A stretch of 15,530 nt of DNA from Chromatocurvus sp046260215 (GTDB taxonomy: Bacteria > Pseudomonadota > Gammaproteobacteria > Pseudomonadales > Halieaceae): positions 1 to 15,530 of the forward strand of contig JBHEPQ010000298.1 of assembly GCA_046260215.1 (NCBI GenBank), given 5' to 3'. This document shows positions 1 through 6,465 of the stretch, piece by piece. The notes under the pieces were generated by a model. It had not been told where the DNA came from. It did no database searches and saw nothing but the letters and a program-made list of their open reading frames with translations. The position numbers and the translations under genes are program-made. Each line of letters begins with the position of its first letter. Position 1 is the stretch's first letter.

Positions 1-228
1 GATCAAGCGCTGCCCGGTGTTGTCCTGGAAGCGGAATGCCGTCTCAGCGGTAAGACAGGGGTCGAAATGGAAGCGCTGACCGCCGTCAGCGTTGCGGCGC
101 TGACGATCTACGACATGTGCAAGGCGGTGGACAAGAGCATGGTGATTGGCGAAACCGTATTGCTCAGCAAGCGTGGTGGTCGTTCCGGTGACTGGCATCA
201 CCCGCTTGCTGATGGTATTTCGGCGTGA
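1..228 (+). CDS. moaC: Cyclic pyranopterin monophosphate synthase MoaC, C-terminal part (5' truncated)
   Basis: This is the last 75 residues of MoaC, which with MoaA converts GTP to cyclic pyranopterin monophosphate, the first stage of molybdenum cofactor synthesis in the cytosol. The visible part carries the family's most conserved stretch: GKTGVEMEALTAVSVAALT followed by IYDMCKAVDK, including the Asp and Lys of the DMCKAV segment that correspond to catalytic residues of E. coli MoaC. It ends with the usual LLSKRGGRSGDW tail. The N-terminal half lies outside the window. The TGA stop overlaps the GTG start of moaD (GTGA at 225-228), so the two are probably translationally coupled. The identity is firm; only the missing start is unknown. 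Confidence 0.95.
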   Translation, partial: DQALPGVVLEAECRLSGKTGVEMEALTAVSVAALTIYDMCKAVDKSMVIGETVLLSKRGGRSGDWHHPLADGISA

Positions 229-476
229 GGGTGCTTTTCTTTGCCAGCGTCCGCGAGCGACTCGGTTGTCACGAGCTGCATGTGCCAAACCGAGGTGAGG
301 CGATGACAACCGACAGTCTGCTCGATGCACTGATGATCCGCGGCGGGGAGGGCTGGCGTGATGTTCTCACGCAGCCAAACCTGATATGCGCCGTAAACCA
401 GTCGGTGGTGCATGATACAACCCGACTGTCCGACGACGACGAGGTCGCGTTCTTTCCGCCGGTGACCGGGGGCTGA
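225..476 (+). CDS. moaD: Molybdopterin synthase small subunit MoaD
   Basis: An 83-residue ubiquitin-fold sulfur carrier. MoaD is adenylated and thiocarboxylated at its C-terminal glycine and donates sulfur to cyclic pyranopterin monophosphate inside the MoaD2-MoaE2 synthase. The sequence opens with the typical strand MRVLFFASVRERLG and ends in PPVTGG, the obligatory terminal Gly-Gly (residues 82-83); length is normal. The start is GTG at 225, overlapping the moaC stop by 4 bp. No other start fits the conserved N-terminal strand. moaE begins 5 nt after its stop, so both subunits of the heterotetramer come from adjacent cistrons. Confidence 0.93.
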   Translation: MRVLFFASVRERLGCHELHVPNRGEAMTTDSLLDALMIRGGEGWRDVLTQPNLICAVNQSVVHDTTRLSDDDEVAFFPPVTGG

Positions 477-481
477 GCCCG

Positions 482-952
482 ATGTTCAGCATCAGCCTGC
501 AGGAGAGTGATTTCGATCCCGCGGCCCTGGAGGCTGCGCTGTTTTCTGGCGCGTTAGCTGTCGGTGCAATCGTCTGCTTTACCGGCTATGTTCGTTCCGA
601 TCCCGAGCGCCCGGAATTCGAGGGACTCGAACTAGAGCATTACGCCGGCATGACAGAAAGCAGCATTCAGACATGCCTGAGCGAGGCGGCCAGCCGGTGG
701 CCTCTGTCAGGCGTGGGGGTGGTGCACCGCGTTGGTCCGCTGGCGCTGGATGAGCGTATCGTGTGGGTCGGTGTGGCGTCGGCACACCGGTCCGCCGCGT
801 TTGCGGCCTGTGAATACATCATGGATATTCTGAAGACCACGGTTCCGCTGTGGAAACGTGAGCTCGGCGTGCCGGGCGAGCCCTGGGTAGAAATGCGAGA
901 AAGCGACGTCGCACGTGCGGCCCGCTGGAATAGGGACGTGTATGACGATTGA
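482..952 (+). CDS. moaE: Molybdopterin synthase catalytic subunit MoaE
   Basis: A 156-residue protein, the large subunit of molybdopterin synthase, which makes the dithiolene of molybdopterin using MoaD thiocarboxylate. Family motifs are present: FTGYVRSD (33-40), LEHYAGMTE (51-59), RW and VHRVGPL (72-87), SAHRSAAFAACEYIMD (100-115), and LKTTVPLWKRE (117-127). Lys118 and Lys125 correspond to the essential Lys119 and Lys126 of E. coli MoaE. It starts at ATG 482, 5 nt after the moaD stop. Its last 11 nt overlap the ATG of the following flavin reductase gene, so the operon continues past the molybdopterin genes. Confidence 0.95.
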   Translation: MFSISLQESDFDPAALEAALFSGALAVGAIVCFTGYVRSDPERPEFEGLELEHYAGMTESSIQTCLSEAASRWPLSGVGVVHRVGPLALDERIVWVGVASAHRSAAFAACEYIMDILKTTVPLWKRELGVPGEPWVEMRESDVARAARWNRDVYDD

Positions 953-1433
953 CACCCGCGAGCTGCGCGATGCGCTAGGACAGTTCGCGACGGGCGTGTG
1001 CCTGGTAACAGTCCAGACGGCTGATGGCAGGGCGCTCGCCCTGACAGTGAATTCTTTTGCGTCAGTTTCGCTGGACCCGGCCCTGGTGCTGTGGAGCCTG
1101 CAGCGCAGCTCGGATACGTATGAGGACTTTGCGGGCGCACAGCGATACGCGATCAATATTCTGTCGGGAGAGCAGGAAGCCCATTCGAATCGCTATGCGA
1201 TGAAGGATGGCCACACGCTGGATGCGGCGCACTATACAGTCGGCGAGAACGGTGCGCCTGTCATCACCGATGCACTCGCCGTATTCGAATGCAGCCTGGA
1301 GGCCGCGTATCCCGGTGGTGATCACGTCATTCTGGTGGGTGCGGTGACGCGGTTTGCGCGTGGAGACACCTGTGTGCCGTTGCTGTTCTACGGTGGTGCC
1401 TATTGCCAGCTGAATTCCGGGGGTGTGGCATGA
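942..1433 (+). CDS. Flavin reductase-like, FMN-binding split-barrel protein
   Basis: A 163-residue protein of the flavin reductase (DIM6/NTAB, split barrel FMN-binding) family. Such proteins bind FMN or FAD and use NAD(P)H to supply reduced flavin to a partner oxygenase, or act as flavoreductases themselves. Diagnostic stretches are LRDALGQFATGV (8-19), TVNSFASVSLDPALVLWSL (35-53) and YAINILSGEQEAHSNRYA (69-86). These contribute to flavin binding in the family. I chose ATG 942, preceded by a weak GGGA. A GTG at 915 in the same frame would add nine residues lying wholly within moaE and not resembling the family N-terminus. The gene overlaps moaE by 11 nt and the Nudix gene by 4 nt. No partner monooxygenase is visible, so the substrate is unknown. 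Confidence 0.85.
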   Translation: MTIDTRELRDALGQFATGVCLVTVQTADGRALALTVNSFASVSLDPALVLWSLQRSSDTYEDFAGAQRYAINILSGEQEAHSNRYAMKDGHTLDAAHYTVGENGAPVITDALAVFECSLEAAYPGGDHVILVGAVTRFARGDTCVPLLFYGGAYCQLNSGGVA

Positions 1434-1984
1434 TGAAATACTGTAGCGCCTGTGGCGCCGGCGTCACGTACCGCATTCCCGAGGGGGATGACCGGGAGCG
1501 TGCCGTCTGTGATGAGTGCGCTATCGTCCACTACGTCAACCCGCGTATCATCGTCGGCTGCTTACCCGAACATGAAGGCCGTCTGCTTCTGTGTCTGCGA
1601 GCGATAGAACCGCGTCGTAATTTCTGGACCTTGCCCGCCGGTTTCATGGAGAACGGCGAGACCACGGAACAGGGCGCGGCCCGGGAAACCTGGGAGGAGG
1701 CCGAGGCGAGGGTGGAGAACGTGGCGCTCTATCGCATCTATGACGTCCCCTACATCAATCAGGTATATATGTTTTACCGCTGCTCGGTCATTGACGGCGT
1801 CCATCGCGCCGGCCCCGAAAGCCTGGAAACGCGCTTGTTCGCGGCAGACGACATTCCCTGGGACAACCTGGCCTTTCCGTCTGTCTTCAGGGCGCTGTCG
1901 TCTTACCTGCATGATCGTGAGGCAGACAACGCGTTCCCTGTTCAGGTCGAGACTATTCTCCGTCGCCGCGACGCCGGCGGCTGA
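1430..1984 (+). CDS. Nudix hydrolase with N-terminal zinc ribbon
   Basis: A 184-residue Nudix protein, likely hydrolysing a nucleoside diphosphate linked to another group (for example an ADP-sugar, NADH or a flavin dinucleotide). A four-cysteine zinc ribbon (C5, C8, C27, C30) precedes VNPRIIVGCL and the Nudix box at residues 71-93: G71, E77, then REtwEE at 85-90, which supplies the Mg2+-binding glutamates. The canonical glycine near the end of the box is Glu92, a change I associate with this zinc-ribbon Nudix subgroup. LPAGFMENGE matches the subgroup too. The start is ATG 1430 (a second ATG at 1433), in an ATGA overlap with the flavin reductase stop; an in-frame TTG at 1403 is less likely. 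The substrate cannot be read from sequence. Confidence 0.88.
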   Translation: MMKYCSACGAGVTYRIPEGDDRERAVCDECAIVHYVNPRIIVGCLPEHEGRLLLCLRAIEPRRNFWTLPAGFMENGETTEQGAARETWEEAEARVENVALYRIYDVPYINQVYMFYRCSVIDGVHRAGPESLETRLFAADDIPWDNLAFPSVFRALSSYLHDREADNAFPVQVETILRRRDAGG

Positions 1985-2007
1985 ACGCTATCAGAACAGA
2001 AACAGAC

Positions 2008-2012
2008 AGGAG
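2008..2012 (+). promoter_or_regulatory. Ribosome binding site deciding the peroxiredoxin start
   Basis: AGGAG lies 6 nt before ATG 2019. The reading frame is open upstream to an ATG at 1740 inside the Nudix gene, so this Shine-Dalgarno sequence and the family N-terminus fix the true start at 2019. Confidence 0.75.
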
Positions 2013-2018
2013 CATCCC

Positions 2019-2504
2019 ATGGCATTTCCCAAGGTCGGCAATCTGGCACCCGCGTTCAGCCTGCCTGATCAGGATGGCAACAAGGTCAGCCTGAAACAGT
2101 TTCGGGACAAGCAGAACGTGGTTCTGTATTTCTACCCCAAAGCAATGACGCCCGGGTGTACTGTGCAGGCCTGCGGTCTGCGCGACAGCCAGGCAGAACT
2201 CGCGCAACTCGATACGGTGGTGCTGGGTATCAGTCCGGACCCGGTTGCGCGGCTGGGGAAATTCATTGAAAAGCAGGATCTCAATTTCACGCTGTTGTCC
2301 GATGAGGACCACTCGATTGCCGAGAAATATGGTGTCTGGGGCCTGAAGAAGTTCATGGGCCGCGAGTCGATGGGCATTCTGCGTACCACCTTCATCATCG
2401 GCAGGGATGGCCGCCTGAAATACGTGATGGACAAGGTCAAGACCAGGACACATCACGATGATGTTATTGCACATATTCAGGAACTGGACCTCGGCGCCGC
2501 TTGA
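2019..2504 (+). CDS. bcp: Thiol peroxidase, Bcp/PrxQ-type peroxiredoxin
   Basis: A 161-residue cytosolic peroxiredoxin reducing H2O2 and organic hydroperoxides with electrons from thioredoxin. The active-site segment FYPKAMTPGCTVQACGLRD has the peroxidatic Cys47 in the TPGCT motif and Cys52 five residues on. That is the intramolecular resolving cysteine pattern of E. coli Bcp (Cys45/Cys50). The N-terminal VGNLAPAFSLPDQDG and the GISPDP, LLSDEDH and RTTFIIGRDG segments are also typical. It starts 34 nt after the Nudix stop on the same strand, so read-through from the moa operon is possible, but it has its own ribosome binding site. No terminator is obvious just after its stop. Confidence 0.93.
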   Translation: MAFPKVGNLAPAFSLPDQDGNKVSLKQFRDKQNVVLYFYPKAMTPGCTVQACGLRDSQAELAQLDTVVLGISPDPVARLGKFIEKQDLNFTLLSDEDHSIAEKYGVWGLKKFMGRESMGILRTTFIIGRDGRLKYVMDKVKTRTHHDDVIAHIQELDLGAA

Positions 2505-2531
2505 CTTCGGGAATGGCATCTATCGTCAGTA

Positions 2532-2559
2532 TCAACGTCAACGTCAACGTCAACGTCAA
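2532..2559. repeat. Hexanucleotide tandem repeat (CAACGT, about 4.7 units)
   Basis: Four perfect CAACGT units at 2533-2556, with a partial unit on each side, lie in non-coding DNA 28 bp after the bcp stop. The preceding bases (CGTCAGTAT) look like degenerate units. Each unit contains the palindrome ACGT. Copy number in such an array could vary by slippage. Confidence 0.9.
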
Positions 2560-2648
2560 TGGAACAAAGGCTGCGCCGCAGTTTATGCAGTCCGCACCCG
2601 GGCTGTTGCCCTGAAATCCGTTAATGGATTCTGACACGGCACAGCAAA

Positions 2649-2677
2649 TTGCCCCCACTCGCCAAACCGGTTACATT
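2649..2677 (+). promoter_or_regulatory. Candidate sigma70 promoter for yajC
   Basis: TTGCCC (2649-2654, 4 of 6 to TTGACA) and TACATT (2672-2677, 4 of 6 to TATAAT) are separated by 17 bp. Transcription would start near 2684, giving a leader of about 38 nt to the yajC ATG at 2722. Found by eye only. Confidence 0.35.
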
Positions 2678-2721
2678 GCGCGACCTTCCGAACAACCCAA
2701 TGCAACCCTGGAGACTTATTC

Positions 2722-3060
2722 ATGAGCCTTTTCATTGCACAAGCACACGCGCAGGCGGGACCGTCGGCAGGCGGCGGTGGCGAGCTTTTCCAGATCGCGT
2801 TTCTGGTGGGCCTTTTTGTCCTCTTTTACTTCATTGCTATCCGCCCCCAGCGCAAGCGTCAGAAGGAACACGCAGAAATGGTCGCTGCCCTGTCCAAGGG
2901 CGATGAAGTTGTGACCAGCTCGGGTATTCTCGGTCGCATCAAGACGCTGGACGATAACTACATGGTGCTCACCGTGGCGGAGAACGTCGATATGAAGTTT
3001 CAGCGCATTCACGTGCATGCGGTATTGCCGAAAGGCACGCTGAAGTCTATCGCCGCGTAA
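2722..3060 (+). CDS. yajC: Sec translocon accessory protein YajC
   Basis: A 112-residue single-pass inner-membrane protein that associates with SecD and SecF at the SecYEG translocon. One membrane segment (about residues 22-40, LFQIAFLVGLFVLFYFIAI) is followed by the signature RPQRKRQKEH at 41-50 and a cytoplasmic domain with LSKGDEVVTSSGILGRI and the C-terminal LPKGTLKSI. It has a clear GGAG ribosome binding site 8 nt upstream of ATG 2722. In most gammaproteobacteria yajC sits between tgt and secD. Here neither is present: a peroxiredoxin lies upstream and an amino-acid symporter 25 nt downstream. A second yajC elsewhere, or relocation, is possible. Confidence 0.95.
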   Translation: MSLFIAQAHAQAGPSAGGGGELFQIAFLVGLFVLFYFIAIRPQRKRQKEHAEMVAALSKGDEVVTSSGILGRIKTLDDNYMVLTVAENVDMKFQRIHVHAVLPKGTLKSIAA

Positions 3061-3085
3061 CGCCGTATCCGTCGGGGCTGCTGCC

Positions 3086-4432
3086 ATGCGTGACCTGATT
3101 GTTACCGTTAACGGCTGGGCCTGGGGTCCGCTCATGCTGGTCCTGCTGCTTGGCACCGGGATCTATCTGACCCTGGGCCTGAAGCTGCTGACGCTGCGGC
3201 GGCTTCCGAGAGCTTTCGGGCTGCTTTTCGGTGGTCGCGTTGGCACGGGCAGTGGTGATATATCCCCCTTCAGCGCACTGATGACATCGCTGTCGGCGAC
3301 CATAGGTACGGGCAATATCGCGGGTGTCGCCACGGCGCTTGCTCTCGGCGGCAGCGGTGCACTGTTCTGGATGTGGCTGACGGCACTTTTCGGCATGGCG
3401 ACCAAGTATGCCGAAGCCGTGTGCGCCGTGCGCTTTCGGGAACAGGACGCCGACGGCAACTACAGCGGCGGTCCCATGTACTATATACGCAACGGGCTCC
3501 ACCGGCGCTGGCACTGGCTCGCCTACGCCTTCGCTATCTTCGGCGGCCTCGCCGGCTTTGGTATTGCCAATACGGTGCAGTCGAACTCCATCTCCCAGGT
3601 CCTCAATGACACCTACAGCGTTCCCCCCCTGCTGACAGGGCTGGTGCTCATGATCCTGGTGGGAGCGGTCGTTCTCGGTGGTATCCGACGCATCGCCAGC
3701 GTGGCCAGTTACCTGGTGCCGTTTATGGCCTGTACCTATATGTTGATGAGCATGATTGTCATTCTGGCCAATCTTTCGGCAGTACCCGGTGCCGTGGCAG
3801 AGATAGTCAGTGCCGCATTCACGGGATCTGCTGCGGCGGGTGGGTTTGCCGGCGCGACTGTCTGGGCCGCCATTCGCTTCGGTGTGGCGCGCGGTATCTT
3901 CTCCAACGAGGCAGGCCTTGGCAGTGCGCCTATCGCGCACGCCGCGGCACGCACCAACCAGCCGGTTCAGCAGGGCATGATTGCCATGCTCGGCACCTTT
4001 CTCGATACCCTGGTAGTGTGCACCATGACCGGCCTGGTCATCGTCATCATGGATGTCCTGCCCAGCGGTGTCAGTGGTGCAAGCCTTACCTCCATGGCAT
4101 TCGGTGGCGCGTTCCCCGGGGGTGAAATTATCGTGACCCTCGGACTCTGCCTGTTCGGCTTTACCACGATAATCGGCTGGTCATTCTATGGCGAACGTTG
4201 CGTTGTATTCCTGTTTGGCATTCGTGCGATCGTGCCGTTCCGGGTGCTCTGGGTACTGGCGATACCCCTGGGTACGGTGATTCAGCTCGATATGGTCTGG
4301 CTGGTCGCGGATACCCTGAACGCTTTCATGGCGATTCCCAATCTGATAGCGCTTCTTCTTCTTGGCCCACTCGTGTTCCGGATTTCCCGCGACTATTTTG
4401 TATCAGGAGCGGGTGCGACGGCGCAGAGCTGA
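3086..4432 (+). CDS. Sodium:alanine/glycine symporter, AGCS family
   Basis: A 448-residue polytopic inner-membrane transporter of the alanine or glycine:cation symporter family, importing small neutral amino acids with Na+ (or H+). The family signature is intact: SLSATIGTGNIAGVATAL (68-85), then GALFWMWLTALFGMATKYAE (91-110). Other typical segments are SGGPMYYI, FSNEAGLGSAPIAHAAA and, near the end, GWSFYGERC. Hydrophobic segments fill the chain, consistent with about ten or eleven membrane helices, and the length is normal. ATG 3086 follows yajC by 25 nt with only a weak GGGG upstream, so it is probably co-transcribed with yajC. The exact amino acid and cation cannot be told from sequence. 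Confidence 0.93.
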   Translation: MRDLIVTVNGWAWGPLMLVLLLGTGIYLTLGLKLLTLRRLPRAFGLLFGGRVGTGSGDISPFSALMTSLSATIGTGNIAGVATALALGGSGALFWMWLTALFGMATKYAEAVCAVRFREQDADGNYSGGPMYYIRNGLHRRWHWLAYAFAIFGGLAGFGIANTVQSNSISQVLNDTYSVPPLLTGLVLMILVGAVVLGGIRRIASVASYLVPFMACTYMLMSMIVILANLSAVPGAVAEIVSAAFTGSAAAGGFAGATVWAAIRFGVARGIFSNEAGLGSAPIAHAAARTNQPVQQGMIAMLGTFLDTLVVCTMTGLVIVIMDVLPSGVSGASLTSMAFGGAFPGGEIIVTLGLCLFGFTTIIGWSFYGERCVVFLFGIRAIVPFRVLWVLAIPLGTVIQLDMVWLVADTLNAFMAIPNLIALLLLGPLVFRISRDYFVSGAGATAQS

Positions 4433-4446
4433 TCCGCAGTGGATCA
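4430..4446. repeat. Inverted repeat spanning the symporter stop codon
   Basis: TGATCC (4430-4435), a 5 nt loop, and GGATCA (4441-4446) form a perfect 6 bp stem that includes the TGA stop. No T-run follows, so it is not a typical intrinsic terminator; it may only slow read-through or stabilise the 3' end. Confidence 0.35.
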
Positions 4447-4490
4447 CAGGTGGCTTCCCTCCTTGGGGAGCGCGCGCTATCCTGCGTTGC

Positions 4491-5414
4491 ATGGCCGTTA
4501 CCCTGCAGAATAAACTTGTCATCGCGATCTCCTCGCGGGCTCTGTTCGATCTCGGCGAGAGCCACCAGGTATTCACGGAGCAGGGCCTGGCCGCCTACTC
4601 GGAGTACCAGGTGGCGCGGGAAGAGGAGCCCCTGGCGCCCGGTGAAGCATTTCCGGTGGTGCAGAAGCTGCTGAGAGTCAATGAGCGGCTGGACGGAGAG
4701 GCGCGGGTCGAAGTCGTGCTGCTGTCCAGAAATAGCGCTGATACTGGCTTGCGCGTGTTCAATTCCATTCAGCATTACGGGCTGTCGATCAGTCGGGCTG
4801 CATTCTGCGGTGGCGCAAGCCCGTGGCGCTACATCAATGCCTTCGGTTGTCAGCTCTTCCTGTCGAACGAGGCGGAAGATGTGCGTTACGCGCTCGACTG
4901 TGGTGTTGCAGCGGCAACCTTGATTTCCAGCAAGAGCGGGGGCGGCGCCGAAGATCAGCTTCGCTTCGCCTTCGATGGCGACGCGGTCGTGTTTTCTGAT
5001 GAAGCCGAACGGGTGTTCAAGGAGGAGGGCCTGGAGGCCTTTACCGCGAGTGAACTGGCATCGGCGCGAACGCCCCTCAGCGGTGGACCGTTCAAGGGCT
5101 TTCTTTCAGCGCTGCATCAGCTGCAGGAGGCATTTCCGGCGGCTGAATCACCCATCCGCACCGCGCTGGTCACCGCGCGCTCTGCGCCGGCTCACGAGCG
5201 GGTTATCCGCACTTTGCGTGCCTGGGATATCCGTATCGACGAATCCATTTTTCTGGGCGGGCTCGACAAAGGTGATTTTCTGCGCGCCTACCAGGCAGAT
5301 GTGTTTTTTGACGATCAGGAGTCCCATTGTCAATCGGCGGGTTCACACGTGGCGACGGGGCATGTCCCCCACGGTGTGTCGAACTCGTCTGTGCCGGGGC
5401 AGGGCCACATATAG
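4491..5414 (+). CDS. 5'-nucleotidase, cytosolic cN-I type (PF06189-like)
   Basis: A 307-residue soluble nucleotidase resembling vertebrate cytosolic 5'-nucleotidase I, which dephosphorylates AMP, IMP and other nucleoside monophosphates. The HAD-like active site is visible: FDGDAVVFSDE (161-171) supplies the nucleophile and general acid aspartates, TARSAP (228-233) motif II, GGLDK (256-260) the probable motif III lysine, and FFDDQ (272-276) the metal-binding aspartates. The N-terminal IAISSRALFDL (11-21) and LLSRNSADTGLRVFNSI (77-93) are also characteristic. ATG 4491 gives the expected N-terminus. The frame is open back to 4362, but that extension lies inside the symporter gene and is unlike the family. 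The ribosome binding site is poor. cysB follows after 76 nt. Confidence 0.88.
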   Translation: MAVTLQNKLVIAISSRALFDLGESHQVFTEQGLAAYSEYQVAREEEPLAPGEAFPVVQKLLRVNERLDGEARVEVVLLSRNSADTGLRVFNSIQHYGLSISRAAFCGGASPWRYINAFGCQLFLSNEAEDVRYALDCGVAAATLISSKSGGGAEDQLRFAFDGDAVVFSDEAERVFKEEGLEAFTASELASARTPLSGGPFKGFLSALHQLQEAFPAAESPIRTALVTARSAPAHERVIRTLRAWDIRIDESIFLGGLDKGDFLRAYQADVFFDDQESHCQSAGSHVATGHVPHGVSNSSVPGQGHI

Positions 5415-5422
5415 CGTTTCAG

Positions 5423-5449
5423 TTGGCAGTCACCCCTGGTGGCTATTCT
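5423..5449 (+). promoter_or_regulatory. Possible cysB promoter with an embedded inverted repeat
   Basis: TTGGCA (5423-5428, 5 of 6 to the -35 consensus) and TATTCT (5444-5449, 4 of 6 to the -10) have a 15 bp spacer, which is short. Between them AGTCACC (5428-5434) and GGTGGCT (5438-5444) form a 7 bp stem with one G-T pair and a 3 nt loop. This could be an operator, or a weak terminator for the nucleotidase gene. CysB is autoregulated in enterics, but I cannot match a CysB site here. Confidence 0.3.
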
Positions 5450-5490
5450 TGGTTTGCGGTGCGTGTTGCGCGGTTGGGTGAGGGCGATTT

Positions 5491-6465
5491 ATGAAGTTAC
5501 AGCAGCTGCGTTACATCTGGGAGGTGGCCCACCACGACCTGAACGTGTCAGCAACCGCGCAGAGCCTGTTTACCTCCCAGCCCGGCATCAGCAAGCAGAT
5601 TCGCCTGCTGGAGGATGAGCTCGGTGTCGAAATCTTCTCCCGCAGCGGCAAGCATCTGACCCATGTCACCCCGGCGGGGGAGGCGATTCTCGAAACAGCA
5701 GGCGAGGTTCTGCGCAAAGTAGAGAGTATCAAGCACGTCGCGCAGGAGTTCGCTGACGATCGCAAAGGCTCACTGTCGATCGCAACAACGCATACCCAGG
5801 CGCGCTATGCACTGCCGCCGGTGATCGCCTCCTTTATCAAGCGCTATCCCGATGTGGCATTGCATATGAATCAGGGGACGCCAGTGCAGATCGCCGGGAT
5901 GGCTTCGGAGGGCGCTGTCGACTTTGCCATCGCGACCGAAGCCATGGAGCTGTTTGGCAATCTGGTGATGCTGCCCTGTTATCACTGGAACCGCTGCATT
6001 CTGGTGCCACGGGACCACCCGCTGACCCACCTGTCCTGCCTGTCCCTTGCGGATGTGGCTGCACACCCCATCGTGACCTATGTTTTCGGGTTCACGGGCC
6101 GCTCAAAGCTGGACGAGGCCTTCAGCGCCGCGGAACTGACGCCGCACGTGGTATTCACCGCGTCCGACGCCGATGTCATCAAGACCTACGTGAGGCTGGG
6201 ACTGGGTATCGGCATTGTCGCCCGTATGGCTCACGATGAGGCAGCCGAACCCGACCTTGTAGCGCTGGACGCGACCCATCTGTTCTCCCCCAGCGTGACG
6301 CATATCGGCTGTCGGCGAGGGACGTTCCTGCGTGGCTTCATGTACCGGTTTATCGAGGACTTCGCCCCGCACCTCTCGCGGGACGTGGTGGACGCGGCAT
6401 TCGGCACCAAAAGCAGGGCGGAGCTGGAGGCCCTTTTTGAGGACGTGGCGCTTCCCGTCTACTGA
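5491..6465 (+). CDS. cysB: LysR-type transcriptional regulator CysB
   Basis: A 324-residue regulator, exactly the length of enterobacterial CysB. It activates sulfate assimilation and cysteine genes in response to N-acetylserine or O-acetylserine and is antagonised by sulfide and thiosulfate. The N-terminal winged helix-turn-helix runs from MKLQQLRYI through SATAQSLFTSQPGISKQIRLLE to about residue 60. The effector domain follows. The residues that bind sulfate in the Klebsiella CysB structure are all conserved at identical positions: Thr100, Thr102 and Gln103 in ATTHTQARY, Thr149, Trp166 and Thr202. A GAGGG ribosome binding site (5480-5484) precedes ATG 5491. The stop codon overlaps the 3' end of pabB on the other strand by 7 bp. 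Confidence 0.95.
   Translation: MKLQQLRYIWEVAHHDLNVSATAQSLFTSQPGISKQIRLLEDELGVEIFSRSGKHLTHVTPAGEAILETAGEVLRKVESIKHVAQEFADDRKGSLSIATTHTQARYALPPVIASFIKRYPDVALHMNQGTPVQIAGMASEGAVDFAIATEAMELFGNLVMLPCYHWNRCILVPRDHPLTHLSCLSLADVAAHPIVTYVFGFTGRSKLDEAFSAAELTPHVVFTASDADVIKTYVRLGLGIGIVARMAHDEAAEPDLVALDATHLFSPSVTHIGCRRGTFLRGFMYRFIEDFAPHLSRDVVDAAFGTKSRAELEALFEDVALPVY

Larger units (their letters stand above)
2505..2721. other. Intergenic region between bcp and yajC
   Basis: A 217 bp gap with no convincing gene on either strand. From left to right it holds a CAACGT tandem repeat (2532-2559), a small GGGC/GCCC inverted repeat (2600-2611), an AATCC/GGATT inverted repeat with a 6 nt loop (2615-2630), and a sigma70-like promoter candidate (2649-2677). 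Neither inverted repeat is followed by a T-run, so I do not call a terminator. The secretion-associated yajC probably has its own promoter here. Confidence 0.6.

Noticed and set aside
915..941. GTG start at 915 for the flavin reductase
   Set aside because: The extra nine residues lie within moaE and do not match the family; ATG 942 starts directly before the conserved N-terminal helix.
1740..2018. Upstream extension of the peroxiredoxin frame to ATG 1740
   Set aside because: It lies inside the Nudix gene, does not resemble peroxiredoxins, and a good AGGAG precedes ATG 2019.
2600..2630. Terminator after the peroxiredoxin gene
   Set aside because: The two small inverted repeats have stems of only 4 and 5 bp and no following T-run.
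3047..3940. Minus-strand open frame (297 codons) opposite the symporter
   Set aside because: His-, Gln- and Arg-rich composition without any domain; a shadow of the strongly supported AGCS gene.
4362..4490. Upstream extension of the 5'-nucleotidase to ATG 4362
   Set aside because: It overlaps the end of the symporter gene and adds residues unlike the family; ATG 4491 gives the expected N-terminus, though its ribosome site is poor.
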